Assembly (NCBI GenBank): GCA_902517815.1
Contig: CABYED010000013.1
Span: 1-50,671 of the forward strand
Direction of reading: 5' to 3'
Length of the DNA stretch: 50,671 nt
Origin: an uncultured SAR116 cluster alpha proteobacterium
GTDB taxonomy: Bacteria > Pseudomonadota > Alphaproteobacteria > Puniceispirillales > Marisalimonadaceae
Within the stretch, counting starts at the first letter, position 1. Every line of letters begins with the position of its first letter. The notes beneath the pieces are model-generated. The model ran no database searches and was not told the origin of the DNA. It saw nothing but the letters and a program-made list of their open reading frames with translations. The position numbers were made by a program, and so were the translations under genes. Below, one piece after another: positions 16,454 through 25,343 of this stretch.

Positions 16454-18580
16454 TTGTCTAATGTAATTATTAAAAGACCAAAAGAGATTTTTGAATTATT
16501 CTCATCACTTGGAAATTTAAGTGGTGTTGGTGAAAAAAAAATAAACCTTTTAGAAAAAAAAATTGGTCCATATTTAATAAATCTTTTATTTTATTTGCCT
16601 CACAAGTCTATTAATAGATTCCAATATATGTCTTTAAAAGAAGTAAATCATGGTGACATATTAACTTGTGAAGTAGAGGTTGTGGAAATAAATATACCTC
16701 CCTTTAATTTTAGAAAAAAAAATAATATGTCCAGGATAATAACCTTTGGTCTCAATAACGAAAAAAATGTTAGATTAGACATTGTTTACTTTGGGCAAAA
16801 TACACAATATTTAAAAAATATTTACAAAGTTGGAAATAGAGTTTTTGTAAGTGGAAAATTTGAGAACTTTAATGGTCTTGGACAGATTGCTCATCCTGAC
16901 TATGTTGTAAAAGCAACCGAGAAAAAATTAATACCATTGTTTCAACCTATTTATCCTTTATTTTATGGAATAAACCAAAAATTCATATCAAAAATTATCA
17001 ATCAAGGTATAAAAAAAATACCATTAATACCTGAATGGTTAAATAAAGATATACTGATAAAATACAAATTTCCAAATTGGCATACTTGTATATCTAGAAT
17101 ACATAATCCAGAAAACAATGATGACTTAAACTTAAATAGCATTTTTAGAAAACGACTAGCTCTAGATGAATTAATAGCAAATCAGATTTCTATGTTACTA
17201 ATAAAAAATAAAATTTCTAAAATTAAAGAAATTAAAAAATGTTATAGCAACTCAGAATTAATTGAAAATTTTTATTCGAATTTACCATTTGAGTTAACTG
17301 GTAATCAAATAAAAGTTATAAATGAGATAAAAGGGGACATTCATAGTAATAAAACTATGGTTAGAATGCTTCAGGGTGATGTTGGGTCCGGTAAAACAAT
17401 TGTTGCTGTAATTTCTATGCTTAACGCAATATTAGATGGATCTCAAGCAGTATTGATGGTTCCAACGGAAATTCTTGCAATTCAACATTTTAATACAATT
17501 AAAGACTTACTTATGCCACTAAAAATTGAACCAACTCTTCTATTAGGAGAAAGTAGATCTGTTTATGATAACAAAACTAGATCTAATATAATTAAACAAA
17601 TAGAAGATGGTGAAATTAAAATTATAATTGGAACTCATGCATTAATTTCAAAAAAAATAATTTATAACAACCTATCTTTGGCTGTTATTGACGAGCAGCA
17701 TAGGTTTGGAGTTAAACAAAGAGTTGAAATAACAGAAAAAGGTAATAACGTTGATGTACTAGTTATGACAGCAACGCCTATACCTAGATCTCTCGCACTG
17801 ACTGCTTATGGTGATATGGATATTTCTGTTTTAAGTGAAAAACCGATTGGTAGAAAATTAATTAATACATATGTTTTGTCACAAACTAAAATAGCAGAAG
17901 TATTATCTTCTATTGAAAGAGCAATTAAAGCTGGAGCATTAGTATATTGGGTTTGTCCTCTAATTGAAGATTCTGAGAATTCAGATCTGATTGCTGTTAA
18001 CGAAAGATATAATTTTTTAAAAAATAATTTTAAAAACATTAATGTTTCATTAATTCATGGAAAACAAAATCAGATTGAGAGAGAAAAATCAATGAATGAT
18101 TTTAAATCTGGTGAAAGTAAAATTCTAGTTGCAACTACGGTAATTGAAGTTGGAGTAGATGTTCCTGAAGCTACTATAATGGTAATTGAATGCGCAGAGA
18201 GATTTGGGTTAGCTCAAATACATCAATTAAGAGGAAGAGTCGGAAGAAGTAATAAAGAATCCTCATGCATATTGTTATATAATTCTAATTTAAGCTCAAT
18301 TGCTCATTCAAGGTTAAAAATCCTAAAGGAAAATGATGATGGATTTAAAATTTCTGAACATGATTTAGAATTACGTGGACCAGGAGAAATTCTTGGAAGC
18401 AAACAATCTGGCAATCTTGAATTTAAGTTTGTAGATTTGCATATCCACAACCATATGATTCCCGTTGCAAGAGACGAAGCAAGGAAAATGCTGGAAAATG
18501 AATATGATAAAGAAAAAATTAATGTTCTTTTGTCTATTTTCGAAAATAATGACGCTATCAGATTATTAAAAGGTGGTTGA
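16454..18580 (+). CDS. recG: ATP-dependent DNA helicase RecG
   Basis: This protein of 708 residues remodels branched DNA and reverses stalled forks. The N-terminal wedge/OB domain (about 30-180) includes LFYLPHKSINRF and the GDILTCEVEV strand. The motor has Walker A GDVGSGKTIVAV near 308, DEQHRFGVKQR near 412, TATPIPRSLALTAYGD, then QLRGRVGRS and the C-terminal GPGEILGSKQSG hook typical of RecG. The start is TTG at 16454. AAGG lies 11 bases upstream, a longish spacing, so the exact start is not certain. It is divergent from sdhE-mfd and convergent with the DUF502 gene, with three bases between the stops. Confidence 0.97.
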   Translation: MSNVIIKRPKEIFELFSSLGNLSGVGEKKINLLEKKIGPYLINLLFYLPHKSINRFQYMSLKEVNHGDILTCEVEVVEINIPPFNFRKKNNMSRIITFGLNNEKNVRLDIVYFGQNTQYLKNIYKVGNRVFVSGKFENFNGLGQIAHPDYVVKATEKKLIPLFQPIYPLFYGINQKFISKIINQGIKKIPLIPEWLNKDILIKYKFPNWHTCISRIHNPENNDDLNLNSIFRKRLALDELIANQISMLLIKNKISKIKEIKKCYSNSELIENFYSNLPFELTGNQIKVINEIKGDIHSNKTMVRMLQGDVGSGKTIVAVISMLNAILDGSQAVLMVPTEILAIQHFNTIKDLLMPLKIEPTLLLGESRSVYDNKTRSNIIKQIEDGEIKIIIGTHALISKKIIYNNLSLAVIDEQHRFGVKQRVEITEKGNNVDVLVMTATPIPRSLALTAYGDMDISVLSEKPIGRKLINTYVLSQTKIAEVLSSIERAIKAGALVYWVCPLIEDSENSDLIAVNERYNFLKNNFKNINVSLIHGKQNQIEREKSMNDFKSGESKILVATTVIEVGVDVPEATIMVIECAERFGLAQIHQLRGRVGRSNKESSCILLYNSNLSSIAHSRLKILKENDDGFKISEHDLELRGPGEILGSKQSGNLEFKFVDLHIHNHMIPVARDEARKMLENEYDKEKINVLLSIFENNDAIRLLKGG

Positions 18581-18583
18581 TCA

Positions 18584-19228
18584 TTATTTAATTTTATTAG
18601 TTTTCATTTTTGGAGTAACTATGCCTCCAGAAATTACCATTTTTACAGCATCTTCAACTTTCATTTTCATATATATTAAATCCTTCTTGGGGACAAATAA
18701 AAGAAATCCGCTTGTAGGGTTAGGAGTGGTAGGTATAAAAACATTAATTAAGATTTCATCGTTTAAGGTCTGAACTTCTCCTTTTGTCTCTCCTGTAACA
18801 AACCCAATAACCCAAATTTTTTTCCTTGGATATTCAACTAAAACAACCTCTCTAAAACTATCAGAGTTGGTAGACATAACTGTTTCCATAATTTGCTTAA
18901 TTGCACCGTATATACTTCTAACAACAGGCATTTTATCAAGCACTCTTTCCCCAGCTTTAAGCAAAGTTCTGCCAATAAATCCAGGAGTTATTGCTCCAAT
19001 AAAAGTAATAACCACAATACTTATAATCAATCCTATTCCAGGTATTTGGTGTGGTAACTGTTTAGTGAAATCCAAACTATCAGGTAATAAACCGGCAACT
19101 TGAGAATCTATAAAAGTAATTATGATCCAAGTAACGTAGATTGTTATTAAAATTGGAGATGTGACTAAAATGCCCGCAAGAAAATATCTTCTAAATTTTG
19201 CAAACAAACCAATTTTTTCTTCAGACAA
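18584..19228 (-). CDS. DUF502 family membrane protein
   Basis: This 214-residue protein has two N-terminal membrane segments (about 14-40 and 62-84) followed by a soluble C-terminal region. Family-typical pieces are RRYFLAGILVTSPILITIYVTW, IPGIGLIISIVVITFIG, MPVVRSIYGAIKQIMETV, VVLVEYPRKKIWVIGFVTG and IPTTPNPTSGFLLFVPKKDL. The function is not firmly known. DUF502 genes recur beside recG in alphaproteobacteria, as here. The start is TTG at 19228 with a strong AGGAGTT nine to ten bases upstream. Confidence 0.93.
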   Translation of the reverse strand: MSEEKIGLFAKFRRYFLAGILVTSPILITIYVTWIIITFIDSQVAGLLPDSLDFTKQLPHQIPGIGLIISIVVITFIGAITPGFIGRTLLKAGERVLDKMPVVRSIYGAIKQIMETVMSTNSDSFREVVLVEYPRKKIWVIGFVTGETKGEVQTLNDEILINVFIPTTPNPTSGFLLFVPKKDLIYMKMKVEDAVKMVISGGIVTPKMKTNKIK

Positions 19229-19302
19229 TTTGAACTCCTGATGATATAAATATTATAATTTATATAAATAAATACTCAAAACAAATATGAAAAGATTTAA
19301 AA

Positions 19303-20136
19303 ATGAAAAAATTATCTGATGAAAAATTAAGTGAGTTAAACAAGCTAGAATCTATTTCAAAAATAAGAAAAGTAATTAAGATATTAAGAGATCCAATTGA
19401 TGGTTGTCCTTGGGACTTAAAACAAGATTATAATTCATTAGCTCCCTATTCTATTGAAGAAGCTTACGAACTTGTAGATGCCATAGAAAACAATGATATC
19501 GAAGAGATGAAAAAAGAGTTAGGAGATTTATTATTACAAGTTATTTTAATTTCACAAGTGGCCGATGATAAAGGAGATTTTGATTTTGATGATGTAGCAA
19601 ATGAAATATCTAATAAAATAATTAGAAGACATCCACAAATATTTGATAAAAATTACAATGAAAATGATCTTCCTCATGAATCATGGGAAAAAATAAAAAA
19701 ATTAGAAAAAAACAAAAGTACAAATACCAAAAATACATTAGACCAAGTTGAAAAAAATATTCCAACGTTACTAAGATCTCTTAAATTACAAAAAAAAGCT
19801 GCATCATTGAATTTTGATTGGGAAAATGAAACTCAAGTTTTGAATAAAATTGATGAAGAAATTCATGAATTAAAAGATGCACTCAAGGTGAATAACAAAA
19901 AAATGATTGAAGAAGAATTAGGAGATTTATTTTTTACTATTATTAATTTATCACGACGTTTAAATTTAGATCCAGAGCAAACCATAAGAAAAGCTAATAA
20001 AAAATTTACTACCAGATTTAATGAAATGGAAAACTTTATTGAAGACAATAAACTAAAATGGCATAATTTAAAAAAACATGATTTTAAAAATCTTTGGAAT
20101 AAAGTAAAAAATAATCAAAGAGGAATTAATGAATAA
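19303..20136 (+). CDS. mazG: Nucleoside triphosphate pyrophosphohydrolase MazG
   Basis: This protein of 277 residues has two tandem MazG domains. The first has CPWDLKQDYNSLAPYSIEEAYELVDAI and KKELGDLLLQV, giving the EExxE and ExxD metal-binding residues. The second repeats the pattern as NFDWENETQVLNKIDEEIHEL and EEELGDLFFTIINLSRRL. It hydrolyses NTPs and dNTPs to monophosphates plus pyrophosphate and helps limit ppGpp and aberrant nucleotides. The ribosome site is weak. It overlaps the following SDR gene by eight bases. In relatives mazG follows hflX on the same strand; here they are on opposite strands, so the block has been rearranged. Confidence 0.95.
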   Translation: MKKLSDEKLSELNKLESISKIRKVIKILRDPIDGCPWDLKQDYNSLAPYSIEEAYELVDAIENNDIEEMKKELGDLLLQVILISQVADDKGDFDFDDVANEISNKIIRRHPQIFDKNYNENDLPHESWEKIKKLEKNKSTNTKNTLDQVEKNIPTLLRSLKLQKKAASLNFDWENETQVLNKIDEEIHELKDALKVNNKKMIEEELGDLFFTIINLSRRLNLDPEQTIRKANKKFTTRFNEMENFIEDNKLKWHNLKKHDFKNLWNKVKNNQRGINE

Positions 20137-20893
20137 TAACATACCTAAAACTATTCTTATTACTGGTGCCACTTCTGGCTTTGGTAAAGCAACTGCAGAG
20201 CTATTTAATGAAAAAGGCTGGCAAACAATAATTACAGGTCGAAGAGCTGATCGTTTAGAGGAGCTTGCAAAGGAATTAGGTGAGAAATCATTACCACTTG
20301 CTTTTGATATAAGTGACAGGCGTGCAGTTAAATCGGCCATACAAAATATATCACCAAATTTTAATAATATAAGTGTATTATGTAATAATGCAGGCTTAGC
20401 TCTTGGACTAGAAGGCGCTGATAATGCCAACCTTGATGACTGGGATCAAATGATTGATACTAATATAAAGGGCTTAGTATATGCTACTCGAGCTATTTTA
20501 CCATTGATGGTTGAAAACGGAGAAGGTCATATAATTAATCTAGGATCAGTCGCTGGCTCATATCCTTATCCTGGAGGAAATGTTTATGGAGGAACCAAAG
20601 CGTTCGTGAGTCAATTTTCTTTAAATTTAAGAGCTGATTTAGTCGGCAAAGGTATTAATGTTACATCAGTAGAACCAGGTTTAGCAGAAACAGAATTTTC
20701 TATTGTTAGGTTTAAAGGTGATAAAGAAAAAGCATCTCAGGTTTATCAAAATACAAGATCAATAAAAGCAGAAGATATTGCAGAAACAATTTATTGGGTG
20801 GCTACAAGACCTAAAAATATAAATATTAATAAAATTGAAATTATGGCTGGTGACCAAGCTTTTAACCCTTTTAATATTGTAAAAAATGGCTAA
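20129..20893 (+). CDS. YdfG-like short-chain dehydrogenase
   Basis: This classical short-chain dehydrogenase/reductase has 254 residues. The cofactor motif TGATSGFG is at 12-19, with GRRADR after strand 2 favouring NADP. NNAG is near 86, and the catalytic set is Ser140, Tyr153 and Lys157 (VYGGTK). The sequence is closest in style to YdfG, the NADP-dependent 3-hydroxy acid (L-allo-threonine, serine, malonic semialdehyde) dehydrogenase: the SVAGSYPYPGGNVYGGTKAFVSQF and EPGLAETEFS segments are typical. The substrate is therefore inferred. It overlaps mazG by eight bases with ribosome site GAGG inside mazG, so the two form an operon. It overlaps the convergent phosphatase gene by four bases. Confidence 0.92.
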   Translation: MNNNIPKTILITGATSGFGKATAELFNEKGWQTIITGRRADRLEELAKELGEKSLPLAFDISDRRAVKSAIQNISPNFNNISVLCNNAGLALGLEGADNANLDDWDQMIDTNIKGLVYATRAILPLMVENGEGHIINLGSVAGSYPYPGGNVYGGTKAFVSQFSLNLRADLVGKGINVTSVEPGLAETEFSIVRFKGDKEKASQVYQNTRSIKAEDIAETIYWVATRPKNININKIEIMAGDQAFNPFNIVKNG

Positions 20894-21765
20894 TTTTTAT
20901 ATTTCCTGTAAGGATTATCATATGGAATGATCAAATCTCTAATTTTATTCCAAGTTTGAACATTACTAGTAGCTAGGATTGATCCTTTAGATTTTATATT
21001 AAATTCACTTTTATTGGTTGCCATATAAACGCAACCTCCAGCTTCTTTTGTTATCAAGTCCATAGGAGCGTGGTCCCAGGGAGTAACTCCTCCGTGAAAA
21101 ATAAATTGAATTTCGTTTTTGGCCAACATAATTGTTTCGATACCTGCACTCCCAATAAATAATCTGTCTGTGCTAGTTTTTAAATTATTTAGAATAGATT
21201 GTCTGTAATTTTCAGGTATCCCCTTAGTTCCACCAGATCCTATTAATTTCAATATGTTAGATTGCTTTATTGAAAGTCTAGTTGATATTTTATTATTTGT
21301 ATCAACTAAAAAAGCACCATGGTTTTTAAATGCATATACAAATATATTTTTTAAAGGATAATAAACAAATGTTGCTATAGGAAGCATATAACTAACTAGT
21401 GAAATCATTGAACAAAAATTTTCTTTCCCATTAACATAATTCTTTGTTCCGTCTATTGGATCAACAACCCACAAAAGATATTTATCCAAATATTTATCAT
21501 ATTGTTTATTTAAAAAAGCAGTTTCTTCACCTAATATATCACTAACATCTAAAAAACCTTTTAACTGCTTTGAGATAATTTCTTCACTTTTTTTATCTGC
21601 AATACTTACAAAATCATCATTAGATGTTTTTGTACTTATATCTTCAGATTTCAAATTTTTATAATAACGTAAAATAATTTTTTTATTAACGTTAATTAAT
21701 AAATTCATTATGTATTTTACAATCTTATTCCTTGTTGTATTATTTTGAATTAAAATATCGTTCAT
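20890..21765 (-). CDS. Inositol-monophosphatase-family phosphatase
   Basis: This metal-dependent sugar/nucleotide phosphatase has 291 residues. The three metal-site motifs are present: GEET near 79, DPIDGT in WVVDPIDGTKNYVNG near 117, and WDHAPMDLITKEAGG near 230 (usual form WDxAAG). Candidates within the family are inositol-1-phosphatase, CysQ-type 3'(2'),5'-bisphosphate nucleotidase and HisN histidinol-phosphatase; sequence alone does not decide. The N-terminus is about 20 residues longer than SuhB and has a run of Lys/Asn. Five bases separate it from the hflX stop upstream, so it is probably the last gene of the trkA-dat-hflX transcript. Confidence 0.9.
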   Translation of the reverse strand: MNDILIQNNTTRNKIVKYIMNLLINVNKKIILRYYKNLKSEDISTKTSNDDFVSIADKKSEEIISKQLKGFLDVSDILGEETAFLNKQYDKYLDKYLLWVVDPIDGTKNYVNGKENFCSMISLVSYMLPIATFVYYPLKNIFVYAFKNHGAFLVDTNNKISTRLSIKQSNILKLIGSGGTKGIPENYRQSILNNLKTSTDRLFIGSAGIETIMLAKNEIQFIFHGGVTPWDHAPMDLITKEAGGCVYMATNKSEFNIKSKGSILATSNVQTWNKIRDLIIPYDNPYRKYKN

Positions 21766-21770
21766 AATTA

Positions 21771-23081
21771 TCAGATAGTATACAACTCAATTTCAGGAAA
21801 ATGTGATTTGAATGAATTTAATTTATCATCAGATATTTTAGCCTTAACTTTGTTGCCTACAAAATCTATGTCACAAAATGTTTCATTATATACATGTGAA
21901 TTTTTATACAACCAAGAAGAAATTTTGGAAGAGTTAATAGGTATATGAAAAAGCACCTTCATTAATTTTTTTTCAGCCAAATTTTCGATGTAATTTTTTA
22001 AATCCTTAATTCCCTTGGGTGTTAAAGCAGAAGTTTTAATTAAATTTTTTTTATATTTAATTTTTATATTACTCAAATCGGAATTTAAATCGCATTTATT
22101 AAAAACATTTATTATTTTCTTTTCTAATTCTTCTTCAGTAAAACCTATAGAAATTAATGTATCAAAAACTAATTTTGCCTGATTTTCTATATTAGGGTTT
22201 GATAAATCATGAACTAACAGTAAGTAATCAGCAACAAAGAGTTCTTCTAAAGAAGATTTAAATGAATTAATTAACTCTGTAGGTAATGCTGATATGAAAC
22301 CTACAGTGTCTGAAATTATAATCTTTTTATTGTCAGACATTTTTATAGAGCCCATTTTTGTATCTAACGTAGCAAATACCATATCTTTAACTAATATATC
22401 AGAAGATGTAAGGCTATTAAAAATTGTTGACTTACCACTATTGGTATAACCAACTAAAGAAAAAATCAAAGAAGAAACATTTTTTCTAAGTTTTCTTTGA
22501 ACTTCTCTAGTTTGTGTTACCTTTGCAAGTAATTTTTTTAATTGTTTTATTTTTGAATTAATCATTCTTTTATCTAATTCTATTTGACTTTCACCAGGAC
22601 CACCTATTTTACTTAATCCACCTCTTTGTCTTTCGAGATGTGTCCAAGATCTTACAAGTCTTGTTTTTTCAAAATTTAAATTAGCGAGTTCTACTTGTAA
22701 TTTACCTTCTTTAGTTTTCGCTCTTAGACCAAAAATTTCTATAATAAGTTGAGTTCTATCAATGATTTTTTTTTGTAAAATTCTCTCTAGATTTCTTTGT
22801 TGAATAGGCGATAAAGAACAATCAAAAATTATTAAATCAACGAGGCTTAGGTCAAAATTATTTTTAATTTCATTAGCAACATTATTATTTATTAATAATG
22901 AAGATTTTGGGATACTAATATTAATTATTTTTTCAAAAACAATTGATGCATCTAATGCTGACACAAGACTTCTTGTTTCAGAAGAACGAGAAATAAAGTT
23001 TTTTTGGTTAAAAATATCGTTTTGAGAAAATTTATTATTCTTAAAAATAGGAAGAATTAAAAATGTTTTATAATTGATCAT
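21771..23081 (-). CDS. hflX: Ribosome-associated GTPase HflX
   Basis: This protein of 436 residues splits or rescues stalled 70S ribosomes. The N-terminal HflX domain contains LIIFDCSLSPIQQRNLERIL and the hallmark GGPGESQIELDKR, which is followed by a coiled helix. The GTPase domain has G1 GYTNSGKS, G2 region FATLDTKMGSI, G3 DTVGFI and G4 NKCDL, with SALTPKGI as the G5-like loop. A short C-terminal domain follows. In most alphaproteobacteria hfq lies immediately upstream; here only 10 bases separate hflX from the aminotransferase gene, so hfq is not at this position. Confidence 0.97.
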   Translation of the reverse strand: MINYKTFLILPIFKNNKFSQNDIFNQKNFISRSSETRSLVSALDASIVFEKIINISIPKSSLLINNNVANEIKNNFDLSLVDLIIFDCSLSPIQQRNLERILQKKIIDRTQLIIEIFGLRAKTKEGKLQVELANLNFEKTRLVRSWTHLERQRGGLSKIGGPGESQIELDKRMINSKIKQLKKLLAKVTQTREVQRKLRKNVSSLIFSLVGYTNSGKSTIFNSLTSSDILVKDMVFATLDTKMGSIKMSDNKKIIISDTVGFISALPTELINSFKSSLEELFVADYLLLVHDLSNPNIENQAKLVFDTLISIGFTEEELEKKIINVFNKCDLNSDLSNIKIKYKKNLIKTSALTPKGIKDLKNYIENLAEKKLMKVLFHIPINSSKISSWLYKNSHVYNETFCDIDFVGNKVKAKISDDKLNSFKSHFPEIELYTI

Positions 23082-23090
23082 AAAATATTA

Positions 23091-23936
23091 CTAATTAAAT
23101 TTCTTGAAATACAAATTTCTTAATTCTATTGATGTTTTACCAATTATACCATTACCGATTTTAATATTGTCAATTTCAATAATTGGCGTAACAAATGAAG
23201 AAGCGCTAGTTAAGAATACTTCACGAGAATTTAGCATTTCGTCTTTTGTGAATTTTTTTTCTAACATCTTAAAATTATTATTTTTTGCAAATTGGGAAAT
23301 AGTATTCCTGGTAATGCCAGACAAAATTTTTCCATCGATTTCACGAGTTAAAATTTCATTATTCTTATTTATAATCCAAATATTTGAACTAGATCCCTCA
23401 GTTACATAACCTTCATGATCAATAAAAATCCCTTCATAAGCATTTTTTTTATTAGCATAAGTTTTAGCCAAAACATTTGGTAATAATTGAGTTGTTTTAA
23501 TGTCTGGCCTAGACCATCTATTATCAACCATAGTTATTGCTTTTACGCCTTTAATTTCGTCAGAAATATTGTTTTTCTTCTTTGAAACAATCATTGTTAA
23601 AATAGGTTTGGATTTAAGACCAAAATAACTGTGATTTCTATCAGCCACACCCCTTGAAACCTGAATATAAATACTTCCAAAATTAACTCTATTTAATCTA
23701 AAAAGATTTTTTATAATTATTTTAAGTTGCTGATCTGATAAATGAAATTTAATATTTATCAATTTTAGTGAGTTAAATAATCTTTTTATATGACCGTCAT
23801 AATCATAAAAAACACCGTTATTATATAATATTACTTCGTAAACAGCATCACCAAAATGATATCCTCTGTCATTTATATTGATTTTAGCTTCTTGGATATT
23901 GCAATATAAGCCATTTACATAAGATATATTTGCCAT
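23091..23936 (-). CDS. dat: D-amino-acid transaminase-like class IV aminotransferase
   Basis: This fold-type IV PLP aminotransferase has 281 residues. The catalytic lysine is Lys147 in DIKTTQLLPNVLAK, which matches the DIKSLNLL context of Bacillus D-amino-acid transaminase. GYVTEGSSSNIW binds PLP phosphate, and the opening YVNGLYCNIQEAKININDRGYHFGDAVYEVI is standard. It interconverts D-alanine/D-glutamate and keto acids, feeding peptidoglycan; a branched-chain aminotransferase activity cannot be excluded. The start overlaps the trkA stop as TAATG. A gene of this type between trkA and hfq-hflX is usual in alphaproteobacteria. Confidence 0.9.
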   Translation of the reverse strand: MANISYVNGLYCNIQEAKININDRGYHFGDAVYEVILYNNGVFYDYDGHIKRLFNSLKLINIKFHLSDQQLKIIIKNLFRLNRVNFGSIYIQVSRGVADRNHSYFGLKSKPILTMIVSKKKNNISDEIKGVKAITMVDNRWSRPDIKTTQLLPNVLAKTYANKKNAYEGIFIDHEGYVTEGSSSNIWIINKNNEILTREIDGKILSGITRNTISQFAKNNNFKMLEKKFTKDEMLNSREVFLTSASSFVTPIIEIDNIKIGNGIIGKTSIELRNLYFKKFN

Positions 23937-25321
23937 TAAAAAAAATCCAAATTAACTGAAAGTAATTCTTCTACTTTTTTCATTGATTTTACTGGAACAA
24001 ACATAACTACTATGTCTCCTGCCTCAATAATTGTGTCGCCTCTAGGCGATATAATACTTTCATCATTTTTAACAATCGCACCTAATGATACGTCTTTTGG
24101 TAATTTAATATCTTTAAGAGGCTTACCTATAATTGATGAAGATTTAAGAGCTTCAAAGGATATGACTTCACCAAATTCTTCAATTATAGAATGTACATGT
24201 TCTATTTGACCACTTCTAACTTCTTGTAGAATTGATGATGCAGTTAAGTTAGGAGGACTAACCACACCTTCCAGGTCCAATGAATTAAAAAGAGGAATAA
24301 ATACAGGTAAATTTATTAGAGCAACAGTATGTGATGCTCCAGATCTTTTAGATAATAATGAAGAAAGAATATTAACTTCGTCATTGTTAGTTGCTGCGAT
24401 GTAAGTTTCACCTTGCCCTAATCTTGCTTCCAATATTATTTCTGGATCTAGAGAATCTCCAGAAATTATAGTTGCATATTCTAACATTTCTGCAGCATGC
24501 CTTGCCTTATCTTTGTTAATTTCTAGAATTGTAAGATTGGTTTCAGGAGATAATTTATGTATTTCTTCTGCCACCCTAATTCCAATGGCACCCGCTCCTG
24601 AAATAGTAACTTTCTCTGCAGTTGTTTCAATATGACCAAATGCACTTAAGGTTCTATTAATTTGAGTAGTAGGACAAGCCAGATAAACTCTGTCTCCAGC
24701 CAAAATTGTATCATCTCCACCTCTTGGGACAATTAATTTTGTTCCTCTAATTATTGCCATTACTGTAACACTTAGATCTGGAAATAAGTCAATCAAATTT
24801 CTTAATGGCGTGTCAAGTATTGGGCAATCTACCTTACAAGATACACCCAACATAGTAACAAGCGATCTAGCAAACTCAGCTACATCAAAAGCTCCAGGGG
24901 TTCTCCACTGATTAACAATAGCATTCGCAACCTCGTCCTCTGGTGATATTATTCTGTTAACACCTACATCTTTTAATAAATAATTTGAATATTTAGGATC
25001 AAGATATTCTTTTGATCTTATTCGTATTATCATTGTAGGAGTGCCAAAAATTGATTTTGCTACATGACAGGCTGCAATATTTATCTCGTCAGATTGAGTT
25101 ACAGCTATTATAAGGTCTGTATCAACAATACCCGCATCTTCGAGGACATTTGGATAAGAAGCTAAACCTAATACTCCTTGAACATCATATAACTCTGTAA
25201 TACGCTGAATAGCCTCAGAGTTTGAATCAATTACAGTAATATCAAACCCTTCATTAGATAAATGCTCAGTAATAGAGGTACCCACTCTTCCAGCACCACA
25301 AATTATAACTTTTTGTTTCAT
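23936..25321 (-). CDS. trkA: Trk potassium transporter NAD-binding subunit TrkA
   Basis: This peripheral membrane protein of 461 residues gates the Trk K+ channel subunits. It consists of two RCK units, each a Rossmann nucleotide-binding domain plus TrkA-C domain. The first is CGAGRVGTSITEHLSNEGFDITVIDSN (residues 7 onward), and the second is SGAGAIGIRVAEEIHKL near 240. Each TrkA-C domain contains a glycine-rich ligand loop, such as RGTKLIVPRGGDDTILAGDRV and SPRGDTIIEAGDIVVMF. No trkH/ktrB membrane partner is in this window. It lies 22 bases downstream of ntrX, the usual alphaproteobacterial position. Confidence 0.97.
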   Translation of the reverse strand: MKQKVIICGAGRVGTSITEHLSNEGFDITVIDSNSEAIQRITELYDVQGVLGLASYPNVLEDAGIVDTDLIIAVTQSDEINIAACHVAKSIFGTPTMIIRIRSKEYLDPKYSNYLLKDVGVNRIISPEDEVANAIVNQWRTPGAFDVAEFARSLVTMLGVSCKVDCPILDTPLRNLIDLFPDLSVTVMAIIRGTKLIVPRGGDDTILAGDRVYLACPTTQINRTLSAFGHIETTAEKVTISGAGAIGIRVAEEIHKLSPETNLTILEINKDKARHAAEMLEYATIISGDSLDPEIILEARLGQGETYIAATNNDEVNILSSLLSKRSGASHTVALINLPVFIPLFNSLDLEGVVSPPNLTASSILQEVRSGQIEHVHSIIEEFGEVISFEALKSSSIIGKPLKDIKLPKDVSLGAIVKNDESIISPRGDTIIEAGDIVVMFVPVKSMKKVEELLSVNLDFF

Positions 25322-25343
25322 AAAATTTCCAAATTAATTTGAT

